64,000 nt of DNA. Origin: Ipomoea triloba (lineage: Eukaryota; Streptophyta; Magnoliopsida; Solanales; Convolvulaceae). Positions 45,131 to 56,207 of this stretch are shown here, in pieces (the stretch's first letter is position 1; each line of letters starts with the position of its first letter). Both the position numbers and the translations under genes were made by a program. The stretch covers positions 22,419,494-22,483,493 of the forward strand of contig NC_044925.1 in NCBI RefSeq assembly GCF_003576645.1. Direction: 5' to 3'. Below the pieces are notes generated by a model. It saw only the letters and a program-made list of their open reading frames with translations, ran no database searches and was not told where the DNA came from.

Positions 45131-45690
45131 ACAACTTAAGTTTATTGAAGCAATTACACATACAGATCGTTTGTAAATCTCACAAATTTCATTAGAAATT
45201 TAGTTATACATTGTTAAAATGAAAGCAAAAGATATAATAAATATTTTTTCAAAATTGTGCACTTGAAGGCACAAAAATGTACATTTGAAGGCACAGAAAT
45301 ATGCACTCGAAGGCACAAAGACGTGCAATTTAAGTAATTATGGTACCAAAAAGGGGGAGTTATTAAACTTAAGTGTTATTGAAGAAATTACCATTACAAA
45401 CCGTTTGTAAATCTCACAAATTTCATTAAAAATTTAGTTATACGATATTGCAAAATAACATGAAAGATATAATAAACATTGACCCATTTTTTTGCACTTG
45501 AAGGTACAAAAATATGCACTCAAATGTTAAAATTGTGCACTCAAAGTCACAAAGATGTGCACTCAAAGGGAAAAACTATGTACTGAGACAAAATATTATG
45601 CACTTGAAAAAAAGGAAAATTTGCAATCGAATAAAGCAAAATGTGCATTCAAAGACAATGAACATCTAAACTTATGTACACAAAATTACA
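45131..45690. repeat. duplicated block with GCACTTGAAGGCACAAAAATGT units
   Basis: About 118 bases containing GTTTGTAAATCTCACAAATT occur at 45131 and again at 45371. Each is followed by units like TGCACTTGAAGGCACAAAAA. Again a minisatellite, but without clear inverted ends. Confidence 0.65.
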
Positions 45691-45815
45691 ATAATGCCAT
45701 TGCATATTTTTTAGTTCGTCATCATTCTAGACTGTTGATTTGATCCTCTAGATAAAATCTATAACTGAGATTTAATCCGTTTTTTTTATCTAAATCTTTC
45801 CTTCGCATTTGAATG

Positions 45816-45817
<2 letters not shown>

Positions 45818-45853
<36 letters not shown>
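45818..45853. repeat. (AT)n microsatellite
   Basis: Uninterrupted AT dinucleotide run. Comparable runs lie at 25850-25873, 41099-41150, 55379-55412 and 57211-57245. Confidence 0.9.
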
Positions 45854-45857
<4 letters not shown>

Positions 45858-46134
45858 AGCTATTAAATGAGAAGATAATTTGGATATTACATCAAGATTG
45901 ATTCATATATTGAGAGTGCCATTTTGATTGATCCGAACTGACAATCTTTCCAGCGTAAGCAAAAAGAGAAAAGCATATAAAAAGATTGGGACCAAAAATT
46001 GAATGAGCGATAAGTTAGATATAAAAGGATCTCCTGCGATTCGGGTGTCGGCTTTTTACACTTTTTTGTTCCCCCACAATTACTAATATACGGAGTAAGT
46101 AATACTACATTATTACTACGTATACTTTTATTTT

Positions 46135-46592
46135 GAGATAATTCCACCAAACATCCATTGTCTTTGATGGTAATTTCAAATTTAGTCTCAGACTATCATT
46201 TTTGCCCTTTAACATTAGTTTTTGGACACTTTTAGTCCTTCTCATGACTTTTTCTATTTTTAGTAAGTGCATTTTTGTCTCTTCATATTTTTCTTTTGTT
46301 ATTTTTTTCGATTTCAACCGGTTTAATTGGTTTAAGATTTTACTAAAAAATGATTGAAAAATCTGGTTACTAAAAATCAGAGGTTACCTAAAGTCCTAAA
46401 CATATTAAATTGGTTGAAACCAGAAAAATATGAAAAGACAAAAATACCCTTACTAAAAATAGAAAAAGTCATGATAAGGACTAAAAGTGTCCAAGAAATA
46501 ATAGTCTGGGATGTTAAATGGCAAAAACAATAGTCTGGGACTAAATTTGGAATTGCCACCAAAGACAATGGGACCTCTAGTGAAATTAACTC
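46135..46592. mobile_element. short MULE of the same family as the Pack-MULE, no cargo
   Basis: Flanks TTTTATTTT / TTTTGTTTT (46126-46134, 46593-46601; 8 of 9). The inverted repeats align with those of 23315-24361 (AATTTAGTCTCAGACTATCATT, TTTGGACACTTTTAGTCC). The two arms nearly meet, with CAACCGGTTTAATTGG near the centre. 46600-47150 is AT-rich without a feature. Confidence 0.78.
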
Positions 46593-47154
46593 TTTTGTTT
46601 TTTACTTAATTTTTCAATTTTATATTATGTATAATGTTTTGATTGTCTAATAAAAAGGGACGGGTCTTAATTTTTGTTCAATCTTCTTGTTTTCATCAAA
46701 CAAGGAAAAATTAACATTTAGTGAGAGTAAAAATTGATAGTATAAATATATAAAGAGGACAGTAGAATAAACAATGCAAAATGAGCATCTTTAAGAGAAT
46801 AAATATATTCACTTATAATTACAAGGTAAAAGTATTAAATTCACACCTAAATCTAACAAATTATGTACGTTTAATTAGATTCTAATATTACTTATTTAAT
46901 AAGTTACTACTAATATAGTAATATGATATTTACTAGGTTAACATGTAGCGTCCTAATGCTTATATATATGGGTCATGTGTAATAATTATTTTATTTTTTA
47001 TTTTAATTATTTGTAAAAAAAAACTTATTTTATTTTAAAATTTAATTTTTTAAAATTATTCTATAATTCTATTTATTTTCAAAATAGCAATCGGCTGTCA
47101 ACTCAACTGGCAATGAATATTTCTATTGACAAATAGCCAGTGTGTCGTCTATCA

Positions 47155-47428
47155 ATGGATTGGAAAGCCAGTCATCGTTCCTCCGAGATGAACACAATTA
47201 GGGGCAGAGTCAGAAAACTTGTGTTGGGGGATGTATGTAGTAGAGAAAATTTACAAAGGTATATTTTATCCCTACTAAATACATATTTACTAAAAATTTT
47301 GAGGGTGGGGTACGGTTGGGGTGGGTTGGGGGGGCCTACCCCCTAACATAGCTCCACCTCTTAGCATAATGGGCGTGTTGAGCATCGCCACAGGCACATA
47401 GTTGAGATAAGGCTTGGCCTTATGGCAC
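47155..47428 (+). mobile_element. left piece of the old copia element, integrase region
   Basis: Outside the small hAT element, 47155-47198 plus 47363-47428 read, with a frameshift, through HNGRVEHRHRHIVEIRLGLMA. That is the end of the copia integrase core. It continues at 51617 beyond the young copia element. Everything 5' of this, including the 5' LTR and gag, is missing. Confidence 0.7.
47199..47362. mobile_element. small hAT-like MITE inside the old copia element
   Basis: TAGGGGCAGAGTCAG opens and TAGCTCCACCTCTT closes it. Flanks AACACAAT and AGCATAAT match at 6 of 8. Removing it restores continuity of the copia integrase reading (…EHNGRVEH…). Its ends resemble the TAGTGGCGGAGCCA ends at 37613. 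Confidence 0.6.
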
Positions 47429-47585
47429 GATGAGAACAATTATGTTTGTATTAGAGTTCACAAAATATAACTGTAGGAATACAAGAGTATATATACAAGA
47501 GAATCATAAGTAAACTAGGACTGAGAATCATAAGTAAACTAGGACTGAGACTTATAGTATGACTCTATTATGTAGAGTCCTAATA
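47429..47585 (-). repeat. 3' LTR of the young copia element
   Basis: 157 bases, matching 51460-51616 with no difference that I can see. On the minus strand it runs from TATTAGGACTC to TTGTTCTCATC, preceded by the polypurine tract TTGAGGGGGAG. A 5-base target copy GGCAC (47424-47428) flanks it. Confidence 0.88.
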
Positions 47586-47592
47586 CTCCCCC

Positions 47593-50214
47593 TCAAGCGG
47601 ATGGTACGGAAGTAACCTGTAGCTTGTCACGTAAGAAGCAGAACCGGGGACCTGCGAGTGACTTGGTGAAAATATCAGCTAGCTGATCCTTAGTAGAAAT
47701 AAAGTGCACCTGAATGTCTCCTGCAGCCACTCTGTCTCTCACAAAGTGATAATCAATTTCGACATGCTTTGTGCGAGCATGAAAAATAGGATTAGCACAC
47801 ATATAAGTAGCTCCAAGATTGTCACACCAAAGTTTGGGCACTGGAAGAGGTGAAATTCCTATTTCTCGCAGCAAAGAGAGGATCCACAGAACTTCAGCAC
47901 ATACATCTGCAAGAGCCTTGTACTCTGCTTCAGTAGAAGATCGAGCAACAGTCCTTTGTTTCTTGCATACCCAGGACACTAGATTGGTTCCAAGAAACAC
48001 AGCATGCCCACTAATAGACTTTCTATCCGTAGGACAACCAGCCCAGTCAGAATCCGAGAATGCATGAAGCTCACCTGAACTTGACTTTCTCAATCGCAGA
48101 CCCAAAGACATAGTACCTTTAACATACCTTAACACACGTTTCAGTTGTTCCCAATGTGCAGTGGTTGGAGCATGCATGTGCTGACAAAGCAGATTAACTG
48201 CAAAGGATAAATCTGGTATCGTGATAGTTAGGTACTGTAGTGCACCTGCAATGCTCCGGTATTGCGTGGGATCATCATATGGATCTGTACAGGTAGATAT
48301 TGTCTTTGAAGTCGTAGTAGGTGTAGACACAGGTTTGCAGTCTGTCATACCAGCTCGTTTAAGTATGTCAGTCATATACCTGCGCTGAGAAAGCAACACT
48401 CCATCTGCACACTTGACTGTTTCAATCCCAAGGAAAAACCCAGGCACACCAAGATCTCTAATCTTGAAAGTACTAGAGAGCTTGGAGAACAAAGCCTCCA
48501 ATGCACCATGCTCATTGCTCATAACAAGAATATCATCCACATAAACAAGCAGGTAAACAGTAGCCGATCCACGAGAATAATAAAATAACGAAACATCAGT
48601 TTTAGAGGCATTAAAACCAGCAGATAACAGAAAAGTGTGCAAACGAGTGAACCAAGCCCGGGGAGCCTGCTTCAAACCATACAGGGAGCGTTTCAACAAG
48701 CAAACATGATCAGGGTGCTGAGAATCAACATACCCCGGAGGCTGACGCATGTAAACAGTTTCTGTAAGATTACCATTAAGGAATGCATTATGCACATCCA
48801 ATTGCCTGACTAGCCAACCAGAAGAAAGAGCAAGAGAGAGCAACAACCTGACTGTAGTAGGTTTAACCACCGGGCTGAAAGTGTCAAAGAAATCTTGACC
48901 CGGGACCTGATTAAACCCTTTAGCCACGAGCCTGGCCTTGTAGCGCTCAACAGATCCATCAGCCTTCCTTTTCGTGCGAAACACCCACTTGCAGCCAATA
49001 ATATTCATAGACGCAGTGAGAGGAACCAAGCACCATGTCTGATTCTGCAACAAGGCATTGAACTCCTGATCCATTGCCTCCCTCCATTCAGAGTGTTTGA
49101 CTGCCTGAGTATAACAAGTAGGATCAACAGAGGAAACTTGCACAGTCAAACCCGCAACCGGAGCCACAGACCGACTCCTAGTGGCCATGGAGTGAGACCT
49201 CTCCGTGGGACGCACAGTACGACCACGTGGCCGACCACGAGGCCTCTTCTGAGCCACATCAGCAGGAGGCGAGGGAGCTACCACAGATGGATCAGCCACA
49301 GGATGAAAAACAGATTCAGCCCAAGGTCGTGCAATAGATTCTGATGGAGCCTGCAAAACAGACTTAGCACCAAAAGGAAACACAGCTTCATCAAACCGCA
49401 CATGACGGCACACAAAAACTTTATTAGTACGCAGGTCCATGCACCTATAACCCCGAAACGAATCAGGATAGCCCAGAAAGACACATGGAGAAGACCTGTA
49501 AGACAGTTTATGACGATTATATGGCCGTAAGTGCGGATAGCACAGACAGCCAAAGACACGAAGAAAGGAATATGATGGCTGAGATCTGTGCACTAAGACA
49601 TGAGGACTAGAGTTATGGAGAGTATGTGAGGGCATTTTGTTAATAAGGAAAACAGCAGCCTCAAAAGCAAAATGCCAGAACCGAGACGGCACAGAGGCAC
49701 GAGCCATAAGTGCTAGCCCGGTTTCAACCACATGCCTGTGCTTCCGTTCCACACGACCATTCTGTTCGTGTGTGTACGCACAAGATTGCCTGTGACTAAT
49801 ACCAAGCTGAACAAAAACAGAATGTAACTTTTTATACTCAGCCCCTAAATCAGATTGAACAGCTTTGATTTTACGATTGAAGGCACGTTCAACTAAACAT
49901 CGAAAACGCTCAAAAACAGAATATATATCTGACTTTAATTTCATAGGAAAATACCAAGTATAGCGAGAAAAGTCATCCACAAATAAAACAAAATAACGAT
50001 AACCCTCAGAAGAGAGTACAGGAGCAGGGCCCCAAATGTCCGTATAAACTAAATCTAGCACATTCGAACTAACAGAGACAACACGTGGCAATGGGAAACG
50101 TGCAGATTTACCCATTTGACACGCAGAACACACAGTATGAGAAGTTTTATTCGACTCACTAACAGAACAAGACTCCAAGACTCGATGTAAAACACGCTGA
50201 TGCGGATGACCCAA
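47593..50214 (-). CDS. Ty1-copia pol: integrase, reverse transcriptase, RNase H
   Basis: 873 codons open on the minus strand, in copia order. First comes the GAG-pre-integrase zinc finger remnant (GHPHQRVLH ... CSACQMGKS, 2-37). The integrase core has Asp59 (YTDIWGP), Asp122 (QSDLGAEY) and Glu156 (NGRVERKH). Reverse transcriptase has LDVHNAF (Asp473) and YVDD (558-561). RNase H has SDSDWAG (about 720-726), SSTEAEYKAL (Glu762) and CDNLGA (Asp798). All catalytic residues I looked for are present and there is no internal stop. The frame does not join gag directly: the upstream reading …RGNSSG continues in another frame near 50225, so a frameshift separates the protease/gag part. This is a genome-resident retrotransposon, not a host gene. 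Confidence 0.93.
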   Translation of the reverse strand: MGHPHQRVLHRVLESCSVSESNKTSHTVCSACQMGKSARFPLPRVVSVSSNVLDLVYTDIWGPAPVLSSEGYRYFVLFVDDFSRYTWYFPMKLKSDIYSVFERFRCLVERAFNRKIKAVQSDLGAEYKKLHSVFVQLGISHRQSCAYTHEQNGRVERKHRHVVETGLALMARASVPSRFWHFAFEAAVFLINKMPSHTLHNSSPHVLVHRSQPSYSFLRVFGCLCYPHLRPYNRHKLSYRSSPCVFLGYPDSFRGYRCMDLRTNKVFVCRHVRFDEAVFPFGAKSVLQAPSESIARPWAESVFHPVADPSVVAPSPPADVAQKRPRGRPRGRTVRPTERSHSMATRSRSVAPVAGLTVQVSSVDPTCYTQAVKHSEWREAMDQEFNALLQNQTWCLVPLTASMNIIGCKWVFRTKRKADGSVERYKARLVAKGFNQVPGQDFFDTFSPVVKPTTVRLLLSLALSSGWLVRQLDVHNAFLNGNLTETVYMRQPPGYVDSQHPDHVCLLKRSLYGLKQAPRAWFTRLHTFLLSAGFNASKTDVSLFYYSRGSATVYLLVYVDDILVMSNEHGALEALFSKLSSTFKIRDLGVPGFFLGIETVKCADGVLLSQRRYMTDILKRAGMTDCKPVSTPTTTSKTISTCTDPYDDPTQYRSIAGALQYLTITIPDLSFAVNLLCQHMHAPTTAHWEQLKRVLRYVKGTMSLGLRLRKSSSGELHAFSDSDWAGCPTDRKSISGHAVFLGTNLVSWVCKKQRTVARSSTEAEYKALADVCAEVLWILSLLREIGISPLPVPKLWCDNLGATYMCANPIFHARTKHVEIDYHFVRDRVAAGDIQVHFISTKDQLADIFTKSLAGPRFCFLRDKLQVTSVPSA

Positions 50215-50320
50215 ACGATCATGCCACCGGAACTATTGCCCCGCAAAAGAATTTCCTTGGTCCGAATATCCTTCACAACAAAGAAGGAAGGGTGAAACTC
50301 AAAAAACACCTGATTATCCG

Positions 50321-50599
50321 NNNNNNNNNNNNNNNNNNNNNNNNNNNNNNNNNNNNNNNNNNNNNNNNNNNNNNNNNNNNNNNNNNNNNNNNNNNNNNNN
50401 NNNNNNNNNNNNNNNNNNNNNNNNNNNNNNNNNNNNNNNNNNNNNNNNNNNNNNNNNNNNNNNNNNNNNNNNNNNNNNNNNNNNNNNNNNNNNNNNNNNN
50501 NNNNNNNNNNNNNNNNNNNNNNNNNNNNNNNNNNNNNNNNNNNNNNNNNNNNNNNNNNNNNNNNNNNNNNNNNNNNNNNNNNNNNNNNNNNNNNNNNNN
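50321..50599. other. sequence gap (279 N)
   Basis: Falls in gag/protease of the young copia element, hiding the zinc knuckle and the protease DSG site. Confidence 0.99.
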
Positions 50600-51425
50600 A
50601 ACTAGAACCAGCACGACCGAACGGTGCTCCGCCAGCCGAACGGCCTCCTCCACGACCACGCGACTGGCGACCTCCCTGAGCAGCGAAAGCCGCCGGTGCA
50701 GCACCTCCAGGCAATGCGTAATCATCACCGGCGATAAAGTCTTGCGCGCCCAGCAAGTCAGCAAGCTCAAGGAGCGTCACCGGATGTCCTCGAACCGCCA
50801 GCGAAGAGGTGACACCCTTGAACTCCGGTCGAAGGCCGCGGAACACGTACAGGTTCTGTTCTTCCAGCGTTACCTTCCGGCCGGCGAGAGCTAAATCTTC
50901 AACAATAAGCCGAGCTCGCCCGAGATACTCTGCCGTCGATGAATCTCCTTGCCGGAGACCATGGAGTTGGCTAAGCAAGTGAAGTTGGCGGGATTGAGAG
51001 GCGGAAGCGAGGGACTGCTCAATGGCATCCCACAACTCCTTCGATGTCCGACAGCCGACGGCGATGGAGAGCACCTCCTCGTCGATGTCCGACAGCCGAC
51101 GGCGATGGAGAGCACCTCCTCGGCGAGACCACGCAACAAACGCCGGATTCCGAACGCGGGCAGCAGCAGCGGACGAGGTAGCAGCAGACACGGCAGGGAG
51201 GAACTCCTCCGGGCAAGGACACGATCCATCAACAAGATCAATGAGATCATGGCCACGTAGAAACGGGAGAACCTGAGTACGCCAAAACAAAAAATTGCGG
51301 TGGTTGAGTTTGATGCTAATGTAGTGATGAGCAGAAGAGAGCGACGACACGGGAGCCGGCGCCGCAGAACTCACAGCAACATCGGAAACGGTCCGCTCAG
51401 AGGCAGAGCCGTCATTCGTAGCCAT
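50600..51425 (-). CDS. Ty1-copia gag (N-terminal part, interrupted by gap)
   Basis: Starts at the ATG at 51425, 35 bases inside the 5' LTR. About 275 residues are readable before the gap: an Ala/Ser-rich start, then HHYISIKLNHRNFLFWRTQV (the retrotran_gag fold typical of plant copia) and a C-terminal Arg/Gly-rich run. A 41-base tandem duplication (51043-51083 and 51084-51124) shifts the frame so that a normal stretch is replaced by RRGGALHRRRLSDID. Capsid assembly is probably affected. LAASQSR-type and QLHLLSQLHGL helices follow in frame. Confidence 0.85.
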
Positions 51426-51459
51426 GGGAACAAGAACGAAACCCTAGCGACTGATACCA

Positions 51460-51616
51460 GATGAGAACAATTATGTTTGTATTAGAGTTCACAAAATATA
51501 ACTGTAGGAATACAAGAGTATATATACAAGAGAATCATAAGTAAACTAGGACTGAGAATCATAAGTAAACTAGGACTGAGACTTATAGTATGACTCTATT
51601 ATGTAGAGTCCTAATA
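51460..51616 (-). repeat. 5' LTR of the young copia element
   Basis: Pair of 47429-47585. On the minus strand TATATATAC near its middle is a possible TATA box for element transcription. The primer-binding site follows immediately at 51459 downward. Confidence 0.88.
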
Positions 51617-53729
51617 GGCACAAGCCTCGGTTCTCCTTCTTTTTGGGACTACACGTTTGAAACCGTTGTGTATATCGTAAACAAGATGGCTTCGTTTGCG
51701 TTGGCAAATTCTAGTCCGCATAATGTGTTGCACCGTTCTTCTCCTTATTACTCATTTCTTCGTGTCTTTGGGACTATGCTATCTGTTTATGCGTCCTTAT
51801 AATCGTCAAAAAAATGGATTACCGATCTGCTCTATGTGTCTTCATAGGTTATCCTATGTCGTATCGGGTGTATAGGTGCATAGACCTTAATACTAATAAG
51901 ATGTTTATCTGCAGGCATGCTTGATTTGACGAGTCTATTTTTCCCGTTGTTAGACAGGTTTCTTTGCCTAAGCTTGTGCTGTAGGGCTCTTCTATTGGTC
52001 ATTGGGTTGTTTCTATATTGGATCCATCTTCTTAGCGGGCTTCCTCTTAGACTCCTACATCTGGTCCATCTACGCCAGTGAGCAGGCACCGGTCCCTTGT
52101 TAGATAGCGAGTCGCACTCATCCAATGGTGTTGCGGCACATGACGAGAGTTGTTGTGCCGGGTGTTGCCCTTGTTGTTCTTACTAGCAACATATATACTC
52201 TTGATCCGACGTGTTATTCTCAAGCTATCTGGTTTCCTAAGTGGCGTGAGGCCATGGATCTCGAATTTAATGGTCTCCTGCAGAATAATACGTGGCGGTT
52301 GATTCCTTATCGACCAAGTATAAATGTTGTTGGTTGTAAGTGGGTGTTTCGCACCAAGAGTAAGGTTGATGGATCGATTGAGCGCCACAAGCCAAGGTTG
52401 GTGGCGAAGGGGTATAACTAGCTAGGTTGCTTGCCAGGATTTCTTTGATACTTTCAGTCCAGTGGTTTAACCCATTGCAGTTCGGCTACTCCTAGTGTTG
52501 GTTGTCACGTATGATATGGTGATCCTGCAGTTGGACGTTTATAATGCTTTTCTGAATATCAATCTCTCAAAGACTGTTTACATGCGTCAACCTCCAAGCT
52601 ATGTCGATAATGTATGTCCGGATCATGTTTGTCTTATGCAGCGTTCCTTGTATGGTCTGAAGAAGGCCCCACGGGCTTGGTTAACTAGACTTCATGACTT
52701 TCTCTTATCGGTTTGTTTTCGTATGTCTAAAATGGATGTGCCGTTGTTTATTTATGCACGAGGTGATTCCCGAACATATCTCTTGGTGTATGTGGATGAT
52801 ATCCTAGTTATGGGTAGTGATCGTTCTCTTGATGATTCTCTCCTTGTCCGACTGTCAGGTGCGTTCAAGATTCGTGACCTTGGTGCTCAGACTTTCTTTC
52901 TTGGCATTAAGACTGTTGCCTATCCTGATAGTGACCTCCTATCCCAATGGCGTTATATGTGTGACATTTTGAAGCAGGCAGGTATGGTTGGCTATAAGCT
53001 TCTTACCACGCAGGCATCGTCGACCCGTTCTTATGTGATTTCTACTGAGCTTTATGCTGATCCTACTTAGGATCGGAGTCTTGTTGGGGCCTTGTAGTAT
53101 CTAACAATAACTCGCCCAGATCTGTGTTACTCTTTGAATCGGCTGTGTCAGCACATGCATTCACCCACTGCTGATTACTATTCTTAGTTGAAGCGAGTTC
53201 TGCTCTATGTTAAAGGTACTTTTGATTATGGCCTACTGATGCGCCGAAGTGCCTCTTCTAAGTTGCATGCTTTTTCTGGCTCAAATTGGGGCTCGATGGA
53301 TCAAAAGTCTATGAGCGATTTTGCTGTGTTTTTAGGTACATCTCCGTAAACAACGAATTGTAGCCAGGTTCTCTACCGAGGCTAAATATAAAGCCTTGGC
53401 AGACTTCTCTGCGGAGGTGACTTGGGTTGTGTCTCTGTTGCATGAGCTAGGAATATCTTTGACTTCTCCTCTGCGGCTGGTGTGACAATTTGGGTGGGAT
53501 TTACATGTGTGCTAATCATGTGTTTCATGCCAGAACTAAGCACGCTGAGATTGATTACCATTTTGCTCGTGACAAGGTTGCTTCTGGTGAACTTCGGGTT
53601 AATTTCATCTCCACCAAAGATCAAATGACTAATGTTTTCACCAAGCTAAGTCGTTGCCAACTCCACGGTTTGCTTTTCTTCGAGACAAGCTTCAGGTTGT
53701 GTCCCGTGAATCTTCGCTCGAGGGGGGAG
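51617..53729 (+). pseudogene. decayed copia pol (integrase end, RT, RNase H)
   Basis: Plus-strand relic in several frames with stops. Integrase tail (SFFWDYTFETVVYIVNKM, about 51635-51690), RT entry (VVGCKWVFRTKSKVDGSIER, about 52329-52385), QLDVYNAFL (52529-52555), YVDDILVMG (52789-52815) and the RNase H end FHARTKHAEIDYHF (53521-53562) appear in correct order. It is the continuation of 47155-47428, interrupted by the young element. Many stops and frameshifts (for example the stop at 53068) show long decay. Confidence 0.88.
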
Positions 53730-53796
53730 TGTTAGAACTCTATAGTCCTAGGTATTGTATAACTCTATTATGAGTAATACAGAAAACTTGTTCTCA
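53730..53796 (+). repeat. shortened 3' LTR of the old copia element
   Basis: Begins TGTTAGAACTC right after the polypurine tract CGAGGGGGGAG and ends ACTTGTTCTCA, the same kind of ends as the young element's LTR. Only 67 bases remain, so most of the LTR has been deleted. Confidence 0.7.
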
Positions 53797-53799
53797 TTG

Positions 53800-54870
53800 G
53801 CATAATATTGGTTTTTTCTATTTAGTTCATTTTTTAAAAAAAAAAGTCTATTACAAAGTTATTCCTTTTAAAATATTAATTATTTTAAATTAATAATTTA
53901 ACATATTAAAGAAATTGAAAAAAAAATAGAATAAACTTTTAAAAATGTTTTGGATTGTAGGCCGATCCGAGTTAAGATTTTTTTTTTTTTTTTTTACTAT
54001 TTGGGCCGACTAGATCTAACTCAAATTTTAGCTCGGTCGGCTTTGTCTATTTCAAATAGTAATTGGATAGATGACAAATTGATTCACTCATTGGACACCA
54101 CTTAGAGAGAGGGAGAAAGAACTGGGCATGAGAGAAAAATCTGAAAAATATTTTTCGAATAAAAATCTTTAAAAAAAAAAAACATTTTCGATCAAATTGG
54201 GCCTCTTTTCCTTTAACAGACATTGACTTTTGTTTTCCTTGGATAACCAACCACGGAATAATGGCTTCCGAAAATTATTTTTAAAAAAATTCAAATAAAC
54301 CCTACAGTTTTGCTATGATTTTGATAATCTATATTTAACACACTCTCTCTCCCCCTCAGCTCTCTCGTTACTCAACCGTAGCACTTGAAAATTTTACATT
54401 AAAAGATCCAAAACATAAAGAGAAAAAATCTTGGGATGTTCTGTTGATTCTGCAACTCTCATGTCCATATCCTAATTTCCAGAACTCATAATAGCTTCTT
54501 AAAATTAATGTTTTAATTTAATTTTATCATGTCAAACAAGACAACGATGAATTGATCTATGATGTGGAGGAATTATTCAATCAGTATTGAAAAAGAGATT
54601 TAGTGCATGGTGGTGGGGTATATGTACACTCGCAAAAAACTTGTCAACCCATGTTCACGACAGGGACTACCCATCCCAACGTTTCGTTACAAAACCTAAA
54701 AGTTGTACCGACAATAAATGTGATTACAAATGATATTACATACTGATTGTCATCATGTGATGTTTTTCCATCTTTTTTTTTTAAACAGTTGTTATATTTA
54801 CAATTCATCATAAAATATTGTGTTCATGTTACACTAAAAAATAAATGCTTGACGTTACGTTGACAACTTA
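53800..54870. other. intergenic, nothing recognised
   Basis: AT-rich with poly(T)/poly(A) runs at 53980 and 54170. Phrases such as TCCTTTAACAGACATTGAC show no supported function. Confidence 0.4.
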
Positions 54871-55185
54871 TAAACAAGCTTAGCGCCGTTTATAACCGAC
54901 ACCATATTACTTTGCAATGGTTTAGAGAACCAATGTTAAGTATAATGTGGCGAGATATTTTAGCGTCTCAGCTCTTAACAAGAGCACCGCTATAAAATTC
55001 ATCGTAAATTTAGCATTGTTCATAATCAACACTAGTTAGTTTATGAATATCATAAATGCATATGTTGAGCATTGGTTACACTAGATCTTACACTAACAAT
55101 AAAAATAAAAAACTTTTAGTGTTAGTTATAACTGATACTAAATAGGCCCGGTGGATTTACCAAAAAAAAAAAAAATCGATACTAA
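54870..55185. repeat. subterminal-like short repeats (TAGTGTTAGTTATAACTGATAC)
   Basis: Several diverged direct and inverted versions of TTATAACCGACACTA occur here (GCCGTTTATAACCGACACC, CATAATCAACACTAG). Such clusters are found near the ends of CACTA elements, but no CACTA terminus or duplication was found. Confidence 0.35.
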
Positions 55186-55369
55186 ATGGCATTGAAACCA
55201 ACGCATAGTAATTTCTTTTGACATGATATTCATTAGTTTTAAAAAAATTGATGATTTGTTAAATTGATGACACCATATTCTTTTTTAGTTTTGATCTTAG
55301 TAACCAACATTATAACTAGGTTTTTTCTTTTTTTTTTTTTGGGTAGTAAACTAGTAATCATAATATAAC

Positions 55370-55416
<47 letters not shown>

Positions 55417-55876
55417 TATGATGCATGTGGTATAATTTAGTTATCTAGTACGGAGTATAATTTAATTTTATTATGGTATAATTTTTGTACATACAATATT
55501 TTATCGTTTATCATTAACATTTTTTTTATACATTTAATATCCATGACTCTCTAATAAATTAAAGTTACAGCCAAATAAAACTTAATCATCTGCAATAGTT
55601 CATTACAATTTAGCTAGACAATGAAAAAGGACAAAGATGTAGGGTTTGATACATATTAATAAATACAACTTATTATTAGAGCCTTTAATTAAAATAAAAA
55701 ATGAGGAACCTTTAATTTGTCCTGTTTCTTAGGAGAGAAAAAAAAAAGTTGATTTCTTATAGTGACTAATAATCAATGTCATATTATTCCAAAAAAAAAA
55801 AATCAATGTCATATCATGCATAATTTTGAGACGATTGGCATTTCTAAGGAACTGAGATAACAGTATTATTAAGTAA

Positions 55877-56207
55877 GAGCAAGCTTATTTGCCAGGTTTT
55901 TTAATGAATTTTTGCAGGTATGATTAGAAAAGAGAATGTGAGAGTGAAGAAAAAAAAAAAGGACAAAATCTGAAAAAAAAAAAAAATAAATAATTTAAAT
56001 GTGGAGATGAACGCTCCCGGCTTGGCGCTGATGTGCGCCAAACGCGTAGGAATGCAGCTCTCTTCTGTCATTTCTCTCTCCTGCGGGACCCACAAAAAAC
56101 TAGGCTCTTGCAAGAGAAAAAACATTTAAAAAAAAAACACTTCTCCCATTTGTGTAAAAATCACCGTTTGATTTTTTGGCTTGCAAAAATCACTAATGTC
56201 GTTGCTC
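55877..56207. mobile_element. Tourist-like MITE, TAA target site
   Basis: GAGCAAGCTTATTTGCC opens and CTAATGTCGTTGCTC closes it, with TAA at 55874-55876 and 56208-56210. The core has CGGCTTGGCGCTGATGTGCG. Confidence 0.65.

Larger units (their letters stand above)
47429..51616 (-). mobile_element. young, nearly complete Ty1-copia retrotransposon
   Basis: 4188 bases, with matching 157-base LTRs, a GGCAC target duplication (47424-47428, 51617-51621), a polypurine tract before the 3' LTR, and a primer site TGGTATCAGTCGC just inside the 5' LTR. The primer site is complementary to initiator-Met tRNA. It is short for copia, partly because 279 bases are unsequenced. It sits inside an older, opposite-strand copia element. 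Confidence 0.92.

Noticed and set aside
47819..49344. Plus-strand frames across the copia pol region
   Set aside because: Antisense to an 873-codon pol reading with all catalytic motifs.
54047..54250. 67-codon minus-strand frame rich in Phe and Lys
   Set aside because: Runs through poly(T)/poly(A)-rich intergenic DNA; no coding signature.
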